Source: Paenibacillus tundrae (GTDB lineage Bacteria > Bacillota > Bacilli > Paenibacillales > Paenibacillaceae). Taken from it: DNA of 64,000 nt. Shown piece by piece: positions 55,326 to 64,000 of the stretch. The stretch spans positions 4,774,001 through 4,838,000 of the forward strand of contig NZ_CP145605.1 in assembly GCF_036884255.1 (NCBI RefSeq). The letters run 5' to 3'. The notes beneath the pieces were generated by a model, which was given only the letters and a program-made list of their open reading frames with translations, made no database searches and was not told where the DNA came from. Position 1 is the first letter of the stretch; each line of letters begins with the position of its first letter. The position numbers and the translations under genes are program-made.

Positions 55326-55883
55326 TTACGCTTCACTTCTCAGTTTAGAGAACACGGCAAGATCAACGTATCTTCCCTTCTCAAACTCATGCTCCCGCAA
55401 AACGCCTTCCTGCTGAAAACCAAGCTTGCGCAACAGGTGAATCGACGCCTCATTCTTCGGTTCTACTCTTGCTTCGATCTTGTTGAGCTGCATGCTCGTG
55501 AATCCAAACTGCATAATAACTCTTGCTACCTCTGTCATGACACCTCGTCCCCAATAATCAGGGTGTAGATCGTATCCAATCTCAGCGCGGTTATGTACCT
55601 CTTCCAGATTGAGAAACCCACAGGTTCCAATGACTTTCCCGGATTCACCATCCTCAATCATCCAACGTAAACCTGACTTCTCTCTGAAAATCTTCGCATA
55701 CCAACTCATCTCATCGTTCGCATCATCTATCGACTCGAAGGGGGTAAACGGCATAAACTCAACGACAGCTTCATTCGAATACAATTCCAAAATATCATGG
55801 CTGTCCTTGACCTCTGCCGATCGGAGGTTGAATCGTTCTGTCCTTAGTTGCGGGAATTCATCAAAATCAAATCGATTACTCAT
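55326..55883 (-). CDS. GNAT acetyltransferase (RimJ/RimL type)
   Basis: 185 aa. LRTERFNLRSAEVKDSHDILELYSN and the acetyl-CoA-binding YDLHPDYWGRGVMTEVARVIMQFGF are typical, with ARVEPKNEASIHLLRKLGFQQEGVLR at the C-terminus. It N-acetylates an amino group on a protein or small molecule; the substrate is unknown. Confidence 0.9.
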   Translation of the reverse strand: MSNRFDFDEFPQLRTERFNLRSAEVKDSHDILELYSNEAVVEFMPFTPFESIDDANDEMSWYAKIFREKSGLRWMIEDGESGKVIGTCGFLNLEEVHNRAEIGYDLHPDYWGRGVMTEVARVIMQFGFTSMQLNKIEARVEPKNEASIHLLRKLGFQQEGVLREHEFEKGRYVDLAVFSKLRSEA

Positions 55884-56065
55884 ATGTCATCTCCTTTGTT
55901 ATACGTTATTGTACAACGCTTTACTTTAGATAAGAAAGCCTATCTTAGGCAGAGCCTCCTTGAAGCCACCATCTCGCTATTCGAATTGAAACAGGGTTCT
56001 ATACGTCTCCATCTACGATTGTGTATTCAATCATGTTGTCTGTAAATAAATACACTGTAAATACA

Positions 56066-56125
56066 CAAAAAAGACGTGTTCGGCGCCCGTCGCTACCTAA
56101 CGACCTGGCTCCAACACACGTCTTT
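56066..56125 (-). terminator. Terminator of the galactan operon
   Basis: AAAGACGTGTT pairs with AACACACGTCTTT with a branched inner part. On the minus strand six T follow. Confidence 0.75.
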
Positions 56126-56168
56126 GAATTCCACCTATCTAGCTATGAATTGCTTATTAATATTTCGT

Positions 56169-59117
56169 TTACTTGATGCTCACCCACGGATACTTGGATG
56201 GCTCGTCAAACAATAGACGGATTCGATCTGGCGAGCGTCCTTCTTCATCAAATAACAATAGCTCATTCTCTTCCTGTAACCAGGCAACAGGGATTTTGTA
56301 ATCCTCCTGTGGACCAATCTGCCAGTAACGTCCAAGATCATGACCATTGAGGTGAAGCGTGCCTTTGCTCATTCCAGTAAGTCTTACCTTCACATTCACA
56401 ACATACTGGTCGGATACAGCTGGCATTTTAAAGTTCCAACGGTACCATGCAGGCTGACCTTCTCCCTGATTGGCAGTACGATTGCCAGTAGTAGCCGCAT
56501 GTTCGCCCAGAAGACTAGATGGCGATCCTACCTCTTGTGTCTCCCACTGCTGCGGAAGCAATGCATCATTACCCGCCATACGCCAACCGCTCAATTCATC
56601 GGCACTACGATACAAGATCAGTTCGAGCCGCTCAAGCGGGGATTTGGAATAAGGCATTTCCAATGTATTGACTTCACCTTGACGCAGATAGCTGGAAAGG
56701 TCCACCGTAGCGAAGGAGAACCAATCATGGTAACCTTCCATTGGCACTTCGGTGCCGTTCACGCGAAGCCCTTTGCTTACAGCACCAACCAGAATCGCAC
56801 GGTCATTGCCATCCAGCTCAAAGCTTCTACTTAGAAGTGGAGCTTCCGTTAGATTGTTCACTTCGTTCAGTTGTATAGATGTATCTGCCGCCTGCCAGTC
56901 ACGACGAATATCTTGCACCGAACCGCCCAGATATGCAGGACCAGCAAGTCCCTTGCTCTCTCCGAGATTCGGTGAGAAATTCAATCTACCCATTTGCTGC
57001 ACGAGAATCTGCAGCGTATTATGACCTTGGGCTGCTTGAATGTTCACACCTGCTGCACCAACCTGACGCACTAGTGCCTGTTCTACCTGATTCACATAGA
57101 CTCTTGCGGTATCTTGAAGATCAGGAAGTACAATATGTGTCATTCCGCCATTCGGACTTTCGAAATCACACTCATAGAGCAGATAGCCGAAATCTTGCCC
57201 GAACTGTGAGAAGTGCTCAGGCTGCCCACTTGCTGGACGCTGATCAGCTGCCAGTTTCACACGTGCTACCTCTGGAGAACGTGACAATATTGGTGCCACT
57301 GGAGGTGTAAGTGCTGCAACGGATGAAGCTGACAACGGCTCACTTGTTTCTGTTCGAGCGATGAATTCACGCCCTGTCCACGTCTGCTCGCCATCCTGCC
57401 AATCGCCGAGTAACACTACGGTGCGATCCAGATCAGAGATCGACCCTTTAACTTGACCTTGCGATAGGACTTGAACTTCGTCAAAACCAATCGCATAACG
57501 ATGTTCATTTTGGCTAATACCATCTAATCGCCATGTACGGTTCATTGACTCCCGATCCAGCACAATCAATCGAATGGACACATCGCCCGCCTGAAGACGA
57601 ATGATTCCCGGTTCACGGAAGTGGAACAAGTCGAAGCGATATAGGTCTCGCGCTGAATCCTTCTCCACAAGAACCTGCATGCTACTGCTGACAACTTCCA
57701 ATGCAGGCGCTTCCAGATCCAATACAGATCGCTGTCCGGAATCCGCTGAGATGAACAAGTTCAGCTCTCCGTTAATCATCTCATTCCCCGTAATCAGGGC
57801 TCCGCTTGTTACATAGACGTTATCCGCAAGGCGAACGCGATCCAACACCGGAATGATCTGACCTGGATTTACAGTGATCGGAAGTGTTCGACCATCTTCA
57901 AACGTTATGGTGGTTCCCTCACGTTCACCTTTGTGGCTTTCTACAAACCAGATATTCTGGTTATCCGCAGTGCGGCCACGTACAGACAATCCTTCCGGAT
58001 GGCGGATATTAATCTGCTCTGTAGGAACCTCTTCCGATTGAAGCAGCAATGGTCCGAGTGCATCTACAAAATAGGATACCGTTTTCGTAACTGCATACTT
58101 CTCGGTTACACGTCCATATTCATTCAGCGGAGCATCGTAGTCATAGGAAGTGATCATAAAGATATCGCTGCTACCTATCGTTCTACCGCCATATCCACCG
58201 AAATTCGTACCGCCAAAGAACATATAGTGGCTAATACCCGTATATCCGGTTTGGAGAATTTCCATGATTCGTCTCTCAAGTAGAGCTGGCGTCTTCTGGA
58301 TTGCGGAAGGACCACCCCAGTTCTCAAACCAACCAGTCCAGAACTCGGTCACCATCTTCGGCGTATCTGGCTGCTTCGCTCTGAGCTTCGCATAGTGCCC
58401 ATCTGCACCCGACCAGAAATTAGCGCCCTCAATAGTTCCTTCTGCTCCTCCGACACAAGTGATCAATGGCACATCAATTCCACGCTGTAATAAACCATCG
58501 CGCAGATAGATCATATGCTCGCTTGCCGCTTCGTCGTCCTTGATATATTCATACTCGTTCTCGACTTGCACCAGAATAACAGTACCGCCAGAGGAAATCT
58601 GACGCTTACGGATAATCGGTACGAGTTTATCAAAATACAGATCCACATAATGGAGATACGTTTCATTATTTTCACGGAACTTCATGTCAGGCTTCGTTCC
58701 GAGCCAATAAGGGAAGCCGCCGAAATCCCATTCAGCACAGATAAACGGCCCCGGACGAGCGATAACCCACATTCCGAGTTCTGCACAAAGATCAAGGAAT
58801 TCTCCGCAATCATTGTCTCCTTCGAAGTTCCATTGGCCTTCCTCAGGCTCATGGACATTCCAAGCAAAATACGTATCGATGCAGTTCATGCCAGCAAGCT
58901 TGGCTTTCACCAACAACTGTCTCCACTCTTCCTTTGGCATACGGAAGTAATGAATTGTAGCACTATTCAGAAATACGCGCTCTCCATTTAGCATGAAGCT
59001 ACGCTGGTCATACGTCAGCTCCAATGGAAGCTGGTCTGATGTGGAGCCAATAATTTGGGAATCGACATTGTTCTCACCTGCTTGATCTTGAACCAACAGG
59101 GATGGTTTCTCTCTCAT
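56169..59117 (-). CDS. GH35 beta-galactosidase
   Basis: 982 aa, no signal peptide, so it probably acts in the cytoplasm on imported galacto-oligosaccharides. The GH35 catalytic barrel (about 35-360) shows RPGPFICAEWDFGGFPYWL, the acid/base Glu in LVQVENEYEY (about 188) and the nucleophile Glu in MVTEFWTGWFENWGG (about 262). The long C-terminal half holds jelly-roll domains (LHLNGHDLGRYWQIGPQ). It is the last gene of the sugar-uptake operon. Confidence 0.92.
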   Translation of the reverse strand: MREKPSLLVQDQAGENNVDSQIIGSTSDQLPLELTYDQRSFMLNGERVFLNSATIHYFRMPKEEWRQLLVKAKLAGMNCIDTYFAWNVHEPEEGQWNFEGDNDCGEFLDLCAELGMWVIARPGPFICAEWDFGGFPYWLGTKPDMKFRENNETYLHYVDLYFDKLVPIIRKRQISSGGTVILVQVENEYEYIKDDEAASEHMIYLRDGLLQRGIDVPLITCVGGAEGTIEGANFWSGADGHYAKLRAKQPDTPKMVTEFWTGWFENWGGPSAIQKTPALLERRIMEILQTGYTGISHYMFFGGTNFGGYGGRTIGSSDIFMITSYDYDAPLNEYGRVTEKYAVTKTVSYFVDALGPLLLQSEEVPTEQINIRHPEGLSVRGRTADNQNIWFVESHKGEREGTTITFEDGRTLPITVNPGQIIPVLDRVRLADNVYVTSGALITGNEMINGELNLFISADSGQRSVLDLEAPALEVVSSSMQVLVEKDSARDLYRFDLFHFREPGIIRLQAGDVSIRLIVLDRESMNRTWRLDGISQNEHRYAIGFDEVQVLSQGQVKGSISDLDRTVVLLGDWQDGEQTWTGREFIARTETSEPLSASSVAALTPPVAPILSRSPEVARVKLAADQRPASGQPEHFSQFGQDFGYLLYECDFESPNGGMTHIVLPDLQDTARVYVNQVEQALVRQVGAAGVNIQAAQGHNTLQILVQQMGRLNFSPNLGESKGLAGPAYLGGSVQDIRRDWQAADTSIQLNEVNNLTEAPLLSRSFELDGNDRAILVGAVSKGLRVNGTEVPMEGYHDWFSFATVDLSSYLRQGEVNTLEMPYSKSPLERLELILYRSADELSGWRMAGNDALLPQQWETQEVGSPSSLLGEHAATTGNRTANQGEGQPAWYRWNFKMPAVSDQYVVNVKVRLTGMSKGTLHLNGHDLGRYWQIGPQEDYKIPVAWLQEENELLLFDEEGRSPDRIRLLFDEPSKYPWVSIK

Positions 59118-59169
59118 CGATGTGTTCCCCTCCTTCTATCTAATTCAGTTCAACCTGTATAACATACCA

Positions 59170-60666
59170 TTATTGAGATTGAAGTGTAACCCCTTCCAAT
59201 ACAACGGTAGTAATCGAATTTTCTGCCGTATTAACTTCTATTCCATTTGAGTATACTTTAACGTCCTCAAGCTGCTGCATATCTAGATCCGGTGAGGTTT
59301 GATAGACCTGTGCTGTGGTCGAATTCCCATAGGTAAACGGCTCCAGTGCAAACGAGGTTTTGCCAGCAGATAACTCGTTACGAATCACTAACACCAGCCG
59401 TTGACTGGTCTTGTCATATGCCGCCAGCGTCCGTCCATCATCCGTTGGAATAATCGTTGCACCCGGACGAATGAACTTCGTGAATTGAGCCATACCATAA
59501 TACTGTTTGGTGAGTTCATACGAATCTTGTGCCGCAAAATCAGCATGGATGAAGCCCCAGTTGTTATTCGCACCTTCATCCTCAACCGCCTGCCAGTATA
59601 CCCAAGCCGAAGGCTGCATCACTTTGAGGTCGAACATAACGCGCTCAGCCAGTTCCTGTACAGATGTCATATCGTCATGACTATGCGGCTCGCTACCACC
59701 TGTTCCATATTCGGACATCCACAACTTCTTGCCATGCTTCTTAGCAAGTTCGCGGAGCTCCTCCATTTTGCTTCCATTATAAGAGTGAGTATTGATCTGT
59801 GAGATCGCATCTAATGTGTCCTGATCATAGAGACTGAAATTGAATACTGTCTCATCAATACTATTATCGTCCGCTGCGCTAACGACCGTGCCATCCAAAC
59901 CTTTGCTTTGAAGAGAAGCTGCTACTTTCTTGATGATCTCTGCCTGCTTATCATTGCTAAAATGACTGCCTTCCTGCATATTGCCCTTCTTCCACCAGTC
60001 CGAGGATGGCTCGTTCAAAGGGTCAAGTGTACGGAACGTAATACCCCACTCATCGCGATAATGTCTAACCACTTCTGTTAAATAATCCGCAAAGGCATCA
60101 TATTGATCTTCCTGCAAATTGTTACTTCCATCGACTGCTCCAGTCACAGATCCGCTGATCGTCATCCAGTACGGCGGCGAATTCGAGAAGGCTTCCGCGA
60201 TGTCAGCACCTCGTTCCAACGCACCTTTCAACACCGCACGTTGACCTGCATCCGCCTCCCAGTCCCATTCGCCCGGTTCAGGTTGGAAGCCAGGAACATC
60301 GCCCCCAGGACGTAACGCTTTCATCTCAGGGTTCTCCTCGCCTCCAATGTTGTAACGAACAATATTCAGTCCAAGCCCTTTGGCTGGGTCAAATACCAGA
60401 TCCATCACTTCATCTACCTTCGCCTGATCCTTCCATTCACCCATATTGTTCGCCCACCACGCAAGTGATGTTCCCCAACCTTCAAAATGATCATAGGACT
60501 GCTCCAACTTCAAATTCACAGGTTCTCCCTCAAAGGCAAGTGGCTTCGATTGTCCATTGGCAAATTGATTCAATACAATTCCTCCTCCAGCTAGCAGTAC
60601 AACCAGGGCTGCACCCATCAGGATGTAGCTTCGTCTGCGTCTGCTACGATGTTGATCACGACTCAT
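59170..60666 (-). CDS. GH30 glycosidase, probably endo-beta-1,6-galactanase
   Basis: 498 aa. An N-terminal Arg-rich stretch and a hydrophobic segment (YILMGAALVVLLAGGGIVL) form a signal anchor, so the enzyme is exported or membrane-tethered. The barrel has FEGWGTSLAWWAN, the acid/base Glu in TLDPLNEPSSDWW (about 225) and the nucleophile in LWMSEYGTGGSE (about 320). The C-terminal beta-domain is from about 405. The linked GH35 enzyme and sugar importer point to galactan side chains, but other GH30 specificities are possible. Confidence 0.85.
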   Translation of the reverse strand: MSRDQHRSRRRRSYILMGAALVVLLAGGGIVLNQFANGQSKPLAFEGEPVNLKLEQSYDHFEGWGTSLAWWANNMGEWKDQAKVDEVMDLVFDPAKGLGLNIVRYNIGGEENPEMKALRPGGDVPGFQPEPGEWDWEADAGQRAVLKGALERGADIAEAFSNSPPYWMTISGSVTGAVDGSNNLQEDQYDAFADYLTEVVRHYRDEWGITFRTLDPLNEPSSDWWKKGNMQEGSHFSNDKQAEIIKKVAASLQSKGLDGTVVSAADDNSIDETVFNFSLYDQDTLDAISQINTHSYNGSKMEELRELAKKHGKKLWMSEYGTGGSEPHSHDDMTSVQELAERVMFDLKVMQPSAWVYWQAVEDEGANNNWGFIHADFAAQDSYELTKQYYGMAQFTKFIRPGATIIPTDDGRTLAAYDKTSQRLVLVIRNELSAGKTSFALEPFTYGNSTTAQVYQTSPDLDMQQLEDVKVYSNGIEVNTAENSITTVVLEGVTLQSQ

Positions 60667-60821
60667 GGTTCACACAATCCTCTCTCCAGTGCACCGCATC
60701 GTGCATGTGTAGTCACCCTTTGTGTGTCTGACACTTGTTTGTCTATACATTTGGTTGCCTAACGTTAAATTATTACGTTGGAGCTGCACATGTTAGGTGA
60801 CATCTCGCTATACCACTTTCG

Positions 60822-61667
60822 TTATTTGATACCGCTGCTGCCTCCGCTAATGTTCGCTTCATATACATAACGTTGTCCGAATAGATAGACAAGCACCATC
60901 GGAATCGTCAGGAATAGCGAAGCGATCATGACTAAGTTCCATGGTGGCATCTGTCCACCACCAACGGTTGTCAGAAGTTGAACACCCAGGGCTAGTGGCA
61001 TTTTCTCCGGGTCATTGATATAAATGAGCGGCCCCATGAAGTTACCCCAGTTGTAGGAGAATGAGAAAATAGCGATAGCAGCCAATATTGGATAGGTCAG
61101 CGGCATAATAATTTTCCAGTAGATCCCCGGATGACCCATGCCGTCAATCATCGCTGCTTCATCCAGTGATTTTGGAATGCTCATAACAAATTGCCGGATC
61201 AGGAATACGTTGAACGCACCCGCGAAGAAGCTTGGTACGATCAGTGGATAGAAGGTATTAATCCAGTCCAGATGGCGGAAGATGATAAATTGCGGTACCA
61301 TCGTAACCTCACCCGGGATCATCATTGTGCTGAGCAGCACGATAAATAAGAAACGACTGCCTTTCGCTTTGATCCGTGCGAAACCATACGATACAATCGA
61401 TGCAGACAATACAGATCCGATAATCGTGAATACCGTGATAATAATGGAGTTTTTCAGATAAGTGCCGAGATTGTTATTCGTAAAGATGGTGTAGAAGTTC
61501 GACCATTGAAATTCGAGTGGTATAAACGTAAAGGCTGATTTTACCGTCGTTGCGTCACTCGCCAGTGCAATAGAGATCATGTACAGGAAGGGGGAAGCCA
61601 GCAGCACCCCGACCAGAATCAGAAAAATGTAGGATATCGTCTTCTCGACAGTGGATGGATTACTCAT
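60822..61667 (-). CDS. Sugar ABC permease, MalG type (CUT1)
   Basis: 281 aa, six helices. The EAA loop reads IPKSLDEAAMIDGMGHPGIYWKIIMPLTYPI. The ATG at 61667 overlaps the upstream permease stop by eight bases, so translation is coupled, and GGAGG lies upstream. Pairs with the MalF-like permease. The ATPase (MsmX-like) is encoded elsewhere, as is usual for CUT1 systems in Bacillota. Confidence 0.92.
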   Translation of the reverse strand: MSNPSTVEKTISYIFLILVGVLLASPFLYMISIALASDATTVKSAFTFIPLEFQWSNFYTIFTNNNLGTYLKNSIIITVFTIIGSVLSASIVSYGFARIKAKGSRFLFIVLLSTMMIPGEVTMVPQFIIFRHLDWINTFYPLIVPSFFAGAFNVFLIRQFVMSIPKSLDEAAMIDGMGHPGIYWKIIMPLTYPILAAIAIFSFSYNWGNFMGPLIYINDPEKMPLALGVQLLTTVGGGQMPPWNLVMIASLFLTIPMVLVYLFGQRYVYEANISGGSSGIK

Positions 61668-62547
61668 TCGCTTTTCCCTCCTCGTAGTGCACCCATAGCG
61701 CTGATGAACGGAACACAACCAGGGTCAGTGCCATGATGATGATGAATAATACCCAAGCTATAGCGGATGCATAGCCCATTTTGTAGAACTGGAATGCGTT
61801 CTGGAACAAGTAAGGCACAACCATCTGACTTGAGTTATCCGGTCCACCCGCCGTAACGATAAATACCTGTGCGAATGTCTGGAGTGCGCCAATCATACCT
61901 GTTACCAAGTTGAAGAAAATGACGGGCGTAAGCATTGGAAATGTAATGTGGAAGAAGGATTGCGAGCTTTTGGCTCCATCGATGGCAGCGGCCTCGTACA
62001 ACTCCTGAGGGATACCTTTCATACCCGCCAGTAGCAGTACCACGCCGCCCCCAACGCCCCATAAGGACATGAGAATCAATGCAGGTTTTACCCAATTCGG
62101 ATCAAGAAGCCAAGCAGGACCTTGAATACCGAATACAGCAAGCGCTTGGTTAATTAAACCCTCTGTTGGTGCAAGCAAGTGGATAAAGAGCAAAGAGCTT
62201 GCTACGACTGGAACGACAGAAGGTAGATAGAATAGAATGCGGAAGAACGTGATGCCTTTGATTTTTTTGTTCAGATAATAGGCAATCCAGAGCGAGATGG
62301 ACATCCCAAGTGGGATCGATATCAAGGCATAGAAAAAGGTGTTACCCACCGACTTCCAGAAGATCGGGTCATCGGTTAACAAGGTTTTGTAGTTATCAAT
62401 ACCGATGAAATTCGGGGACTGGAACAGATCCCAGTTGGTGAAGCTCATGTAGATTGAAAACAAAATCGGGCCCAGGGTAAGTCCTAGGAAACCAATTAGC
62501 CAAGGCGAGATAAAGATATAAAACCATTTCCCGTCCTTTTTCTTCAC
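61660..62547 (-). CDS. Sugar ABC permease, MalF type (CUT1)
   Basis: 295 aa. The EAA loop reads IPQELYEAAAIDGAKSSQSFFHITFPMLTPV. The GTG at 62547 has GGGAGGG six bases upstream and is preferred to the ATG at 62562. It lies between the binding protein and the second permease. Confidence 0.9.
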   Translation of the reverse strand: MKKKDGKWFYIFISPWLIGFLGLTLGPILFSIYMSFTNWDLFQSPNFIGIDNYKTLLTDDPIFWKSVGNTFFYALISIPLGMSISLWIAYYLNKKIKGITFFRILFYLPSVVPVVASSLLFIHLLAPTEGLINQALAVFGIQGPAWLLDPNWVKPALILMSLWGVGGGVVLLLAGMKGIPQELYEAAAIDGAKSSQSFFHITFPMLTPVIFFNLVTGMIGALQTFAQVFIVTAGGPDNSSQMVVPYLFQNAFQFYKMGYASAIAWVLFIIIMALTLVVFRSSALWVHYEEGKANE

Positions 62548-62573
62548 GTTAAGCCCTCCCATAACAAAGCGAG

Positions 62574-62656
62574 CAGACGGAACCCGGGTTCATGCCGAAT
62601 TCCGTCTGTCCCCCTGTCGATCTATTTGTTCGTGTTCAAAAGGTTCGCTCTTGAAC
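62574..62656 (-). promoter_or_regulatory. Two intercistronic hairpins between the binding protein and permease genes
   Basis: CAGACGGAA/TTCCGTCTG (62574-62608) and GTTCAAAAG/CTCTTGAAC (62634-62656, one mismatch) have no T-run after them. Such hairpins can protect the upstream mRNA and keep the binding protein more abundant than the permeases. Confidence 0.45.
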
Positions 62657-62661
62657 AACTT

Positions 62662-63933
62662 CTATTTATAGATTCTTTCCAGTCCACTCTGAATCTCGTT
62701 TACGGTATCATCGAGTGAAGCTTTGTTGTTGAAATATACACCCAGCTTGTCATTGATCAGCTTCATCATTTCATTCCATTGTGGATTGAACGGTTCAGCG
62801 TAAATGGTAGATTCACTGAAAGCAGCCATATTGATTTTTTTGCCACCATATTCCGCATTAAGGAACTCGTCGCTGGATAGACCTGCTTTCGTTGCTGGTG
62901 CATCTTGGCCTGCTTTGATCATTGGCATCTGAGCCTCAGGTGTAGTGAGTGCTTCGATCACCTTGAACGCTTCCTCTTTATGTTTGGATGCATTCGTAAT
63001 CGTTAAGCCGTTGAAGAACGCATTGGTCTCACCCCAGATCGGAGAGATATCCCAGTTGATGCCTTCTACCTTAGCCAGTGAACCAATATTCCAGAAACCT
63101 GTCGTTTCCATCGCAATTTTACCTTGAGCGAACAATGGGTCAGCACCGATATTTCCCATATCCGCAATCTCCGTTGGTGTCGGGCTTGCACCGTGTACGA
63201 ACGTTAAGTCATTCATGAACTGCAACGCTTTGCGGACAGGCTCTGTATTGAACGAAGGTTTACCATTCTCGTCAAAGATTCCGCCACCGTTCTGGTAGAT
63301 CAATTGCATCCATTGCGGCCACCAGCTACCTGGATAGTAACCCCATTGAACCGTCTTGCCATTCTCTTGCACGGTCAGCTTCTGAGCTGCCGCCAGCAGA
63401 TCTTCTTGTGTCCATTCCTTGGTTGGGTATTCTACCCCAGCCTTGTCGAACAGATCTTTGTTATAGAAAAGCACCATCGCGCCAGCGCGGTCAGGCAGTC
63501 CGAATTGTTTGCCATCATATTTCATCAAATTCGCGATATCGTCTGAATAACGCTCTGACATGTTCACATTGTGCTCCTTGATCATGTCATCGAGCGGAAT
63601 AATCTGATTCTTAGAGGCGTACGCCTGATAGTTCTCGGCAATCATCATGATGTCAGGTGCAGTACCGCCGGCAATCATCGTCTGTACCTTCTGGTCATAA
63701 TCCCCTGCAACAACGTTGAGCTTCACGTTAATGTCCGGATAGGTTTGTTTCACAATGTCGAGCCGTTCCTGATAAATCTTCTTCTCATCCTCTGAGCCCC
63801 AGATCGTCATACTTAGATCAACCTTGCCACCTTCCGAACCGCTTGCTCCACCATTCTCGCCTTTACTACAGGCTGTCAGACCAAATACCATGACCAGCAT
63901 CAATAACGAAATGACCTTTAAACTTCTTCTCAT
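62662..63933 (-). CDS. Family 1 sugar-binding lipoprotein
   Basis: 423 aa. Lipobox LTAC after a typical signal sequence, then DLSMTIWGSEDEKKIYQERLDIV and NVKLNVVAGDYDQKVQTMIAGGTAPDIMM, as in CUT1 binding proteins. PAGDRxG-like LPDRAGAMVLFYNKDLFDKAG is also typical. The ATG at 63933 has AAGGGGG eight bases upstream. It delivers galacto-oligosaccharides to the two permeases if the operon assignment is right. Confidence 0.92.
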   Translation of the reverse strand: MRRSLKVISLLMLVMVFGLTACSKGENGGASGSEGGKVDLSMTIWGSEDEKKIYQERLDIVKQTYPDINVKLNVVAGDYDQKVQTMIAGGTAPDIMMIAENYQAYASKNQIIPLDDMIKEHNVNMSERYSDDIANLMKYDGKQFGLPDRAGAMVLFYNKDLFDKAGVEYPTKEWTQEDLLAAAQKLTVQENGKTVQWGYYPGSWWPQWMQLIYQNGGGIFDENGKPSFNTEPVRKALQFMNDLTFVHGASPTPTEIADMGNIGADPLFAQGKIAMETTGFWNIGSLAKVEGINWDISPIWGETNAFFNGLTITNASKHKEEAFKVIEALTTPEAQMPMIKAGQDAPATKAGLSSDEFLNAEYGGKKINMAAFSESTIYAEPFNPQWNEMMKLINDKLGVYFNNKASLDDTVNEIQSGLERIYK

Positions 63934-63972
63934 ACTGTACGCCCCCTTGGATAATGAATGGATTATTTCATT

Positions 63973-63998
63973 GAAACCCATTTCATGAAATGGGTTTC
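63973..63998. promoter_or_regulatory. Perfect 26-bp palindrome upstream of the sugar-binding-protein gene
   Basis: Arms of 13 bases meet without a spacer at TTCATGAA (arm GAAACCCATTTCA). It lies 40 nt before the start codon at 63933, at the window edge, and has no T-run. It is a likely operator or the end of an upstream terminator. Confidence 0.45.
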
Positions 63999-64000
63999 AT

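Overview
The window looks like chromosomal DNA from a low-to-mid GC Bacillota, most likely Paenibacillus or a close relative. The evidence is the strong AGGAGG-type ribosome binding sites, frequent TTG and GTG starts, a LicT-controlled beta-glucoside PTS operon, a meso-diaminopimelate dehydrogenase, SigV-like ECF sigma/anti-sigma genes, a KhtTU-type potassium/proton antiporter and many plant-polysaccharide genes (PL1 lyase, GH1, GH30, GH35). I saw no rRNA, tRNA, CRISPR array or intact insertion sequence.

Layout. 1-4.3 kb: an aminobenzoyl-glutamate (abg) utilisation operon (AbgA-like hydrolase cut by the window edge, AbgT transporter) with its probable regulator. 4.4-6.3 kb: a secreted alkaline phosphatase behind a four-repeat PhoP-type box. 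6.4-17.2 kb: mixed single genes (VOC protein, ankyrin protein, propeller-like protein, MFS exporter, Lrp regulator, two serine hydrolases, an S51-like peptidase, a chemoreceptor, a pectate lyase). 17.4-21.3 kb: an ECF sigma/anti-sigma pair, then a run of small genes of the kind found as toxin-immunity genes (SMI1/KNR4, a frameshifted DUF6386-like gene, two unknowns). 21.5-24.4 kb: a PilZ protein, an NCS2 permease and a divergent LysR regulator.

24.5-31.1 kb is a beta-glucoside operon on the minus strand (two GH1 6-phospho-beta-glucosidases, LicT antiterminator, EIIBCA). Each of the four genes is preceded by its own RNA antiterminator site overlapping a terminator. 31.2-34.4 kb: an orphan ParS-like antitoxin, a SUFU-domain protein, a GAF-LuxR regulator and a lipoprotein.

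The most unusual locus is 34.5-41.4 kb: an oligopeptide/nickel-type ABC importer in which the ATPases are fused, both permeases carry long extra N-terminal regions, and the substrate-binding lipoprotein appears to be circularly permuted, with the segment that normally ends a family 5 binding protein placed at its N-terminus.

41.4-56 kb: small membrane proteins, a cyclase-family hydrolase, an MDR oxidoreductase, an antiporter operon led by a Gre-C-domain protein, gdhA, a remnant of a PTS EIIA gene, a LacI regulator, a Cys-rich/pentapeptide-repeat fusion, ddh, lipoproteins, exoA and an acetyltransferase. Two structured repeat-like elements lie in intergenic DNA near 47.0 and 54.0 kb. 56.1-64.0 kb: a probable beta-galactan utilisation operon (CUT1 sugar importer, GH30, GH35) led at the window edge by a perfect 26-bp palindrome.
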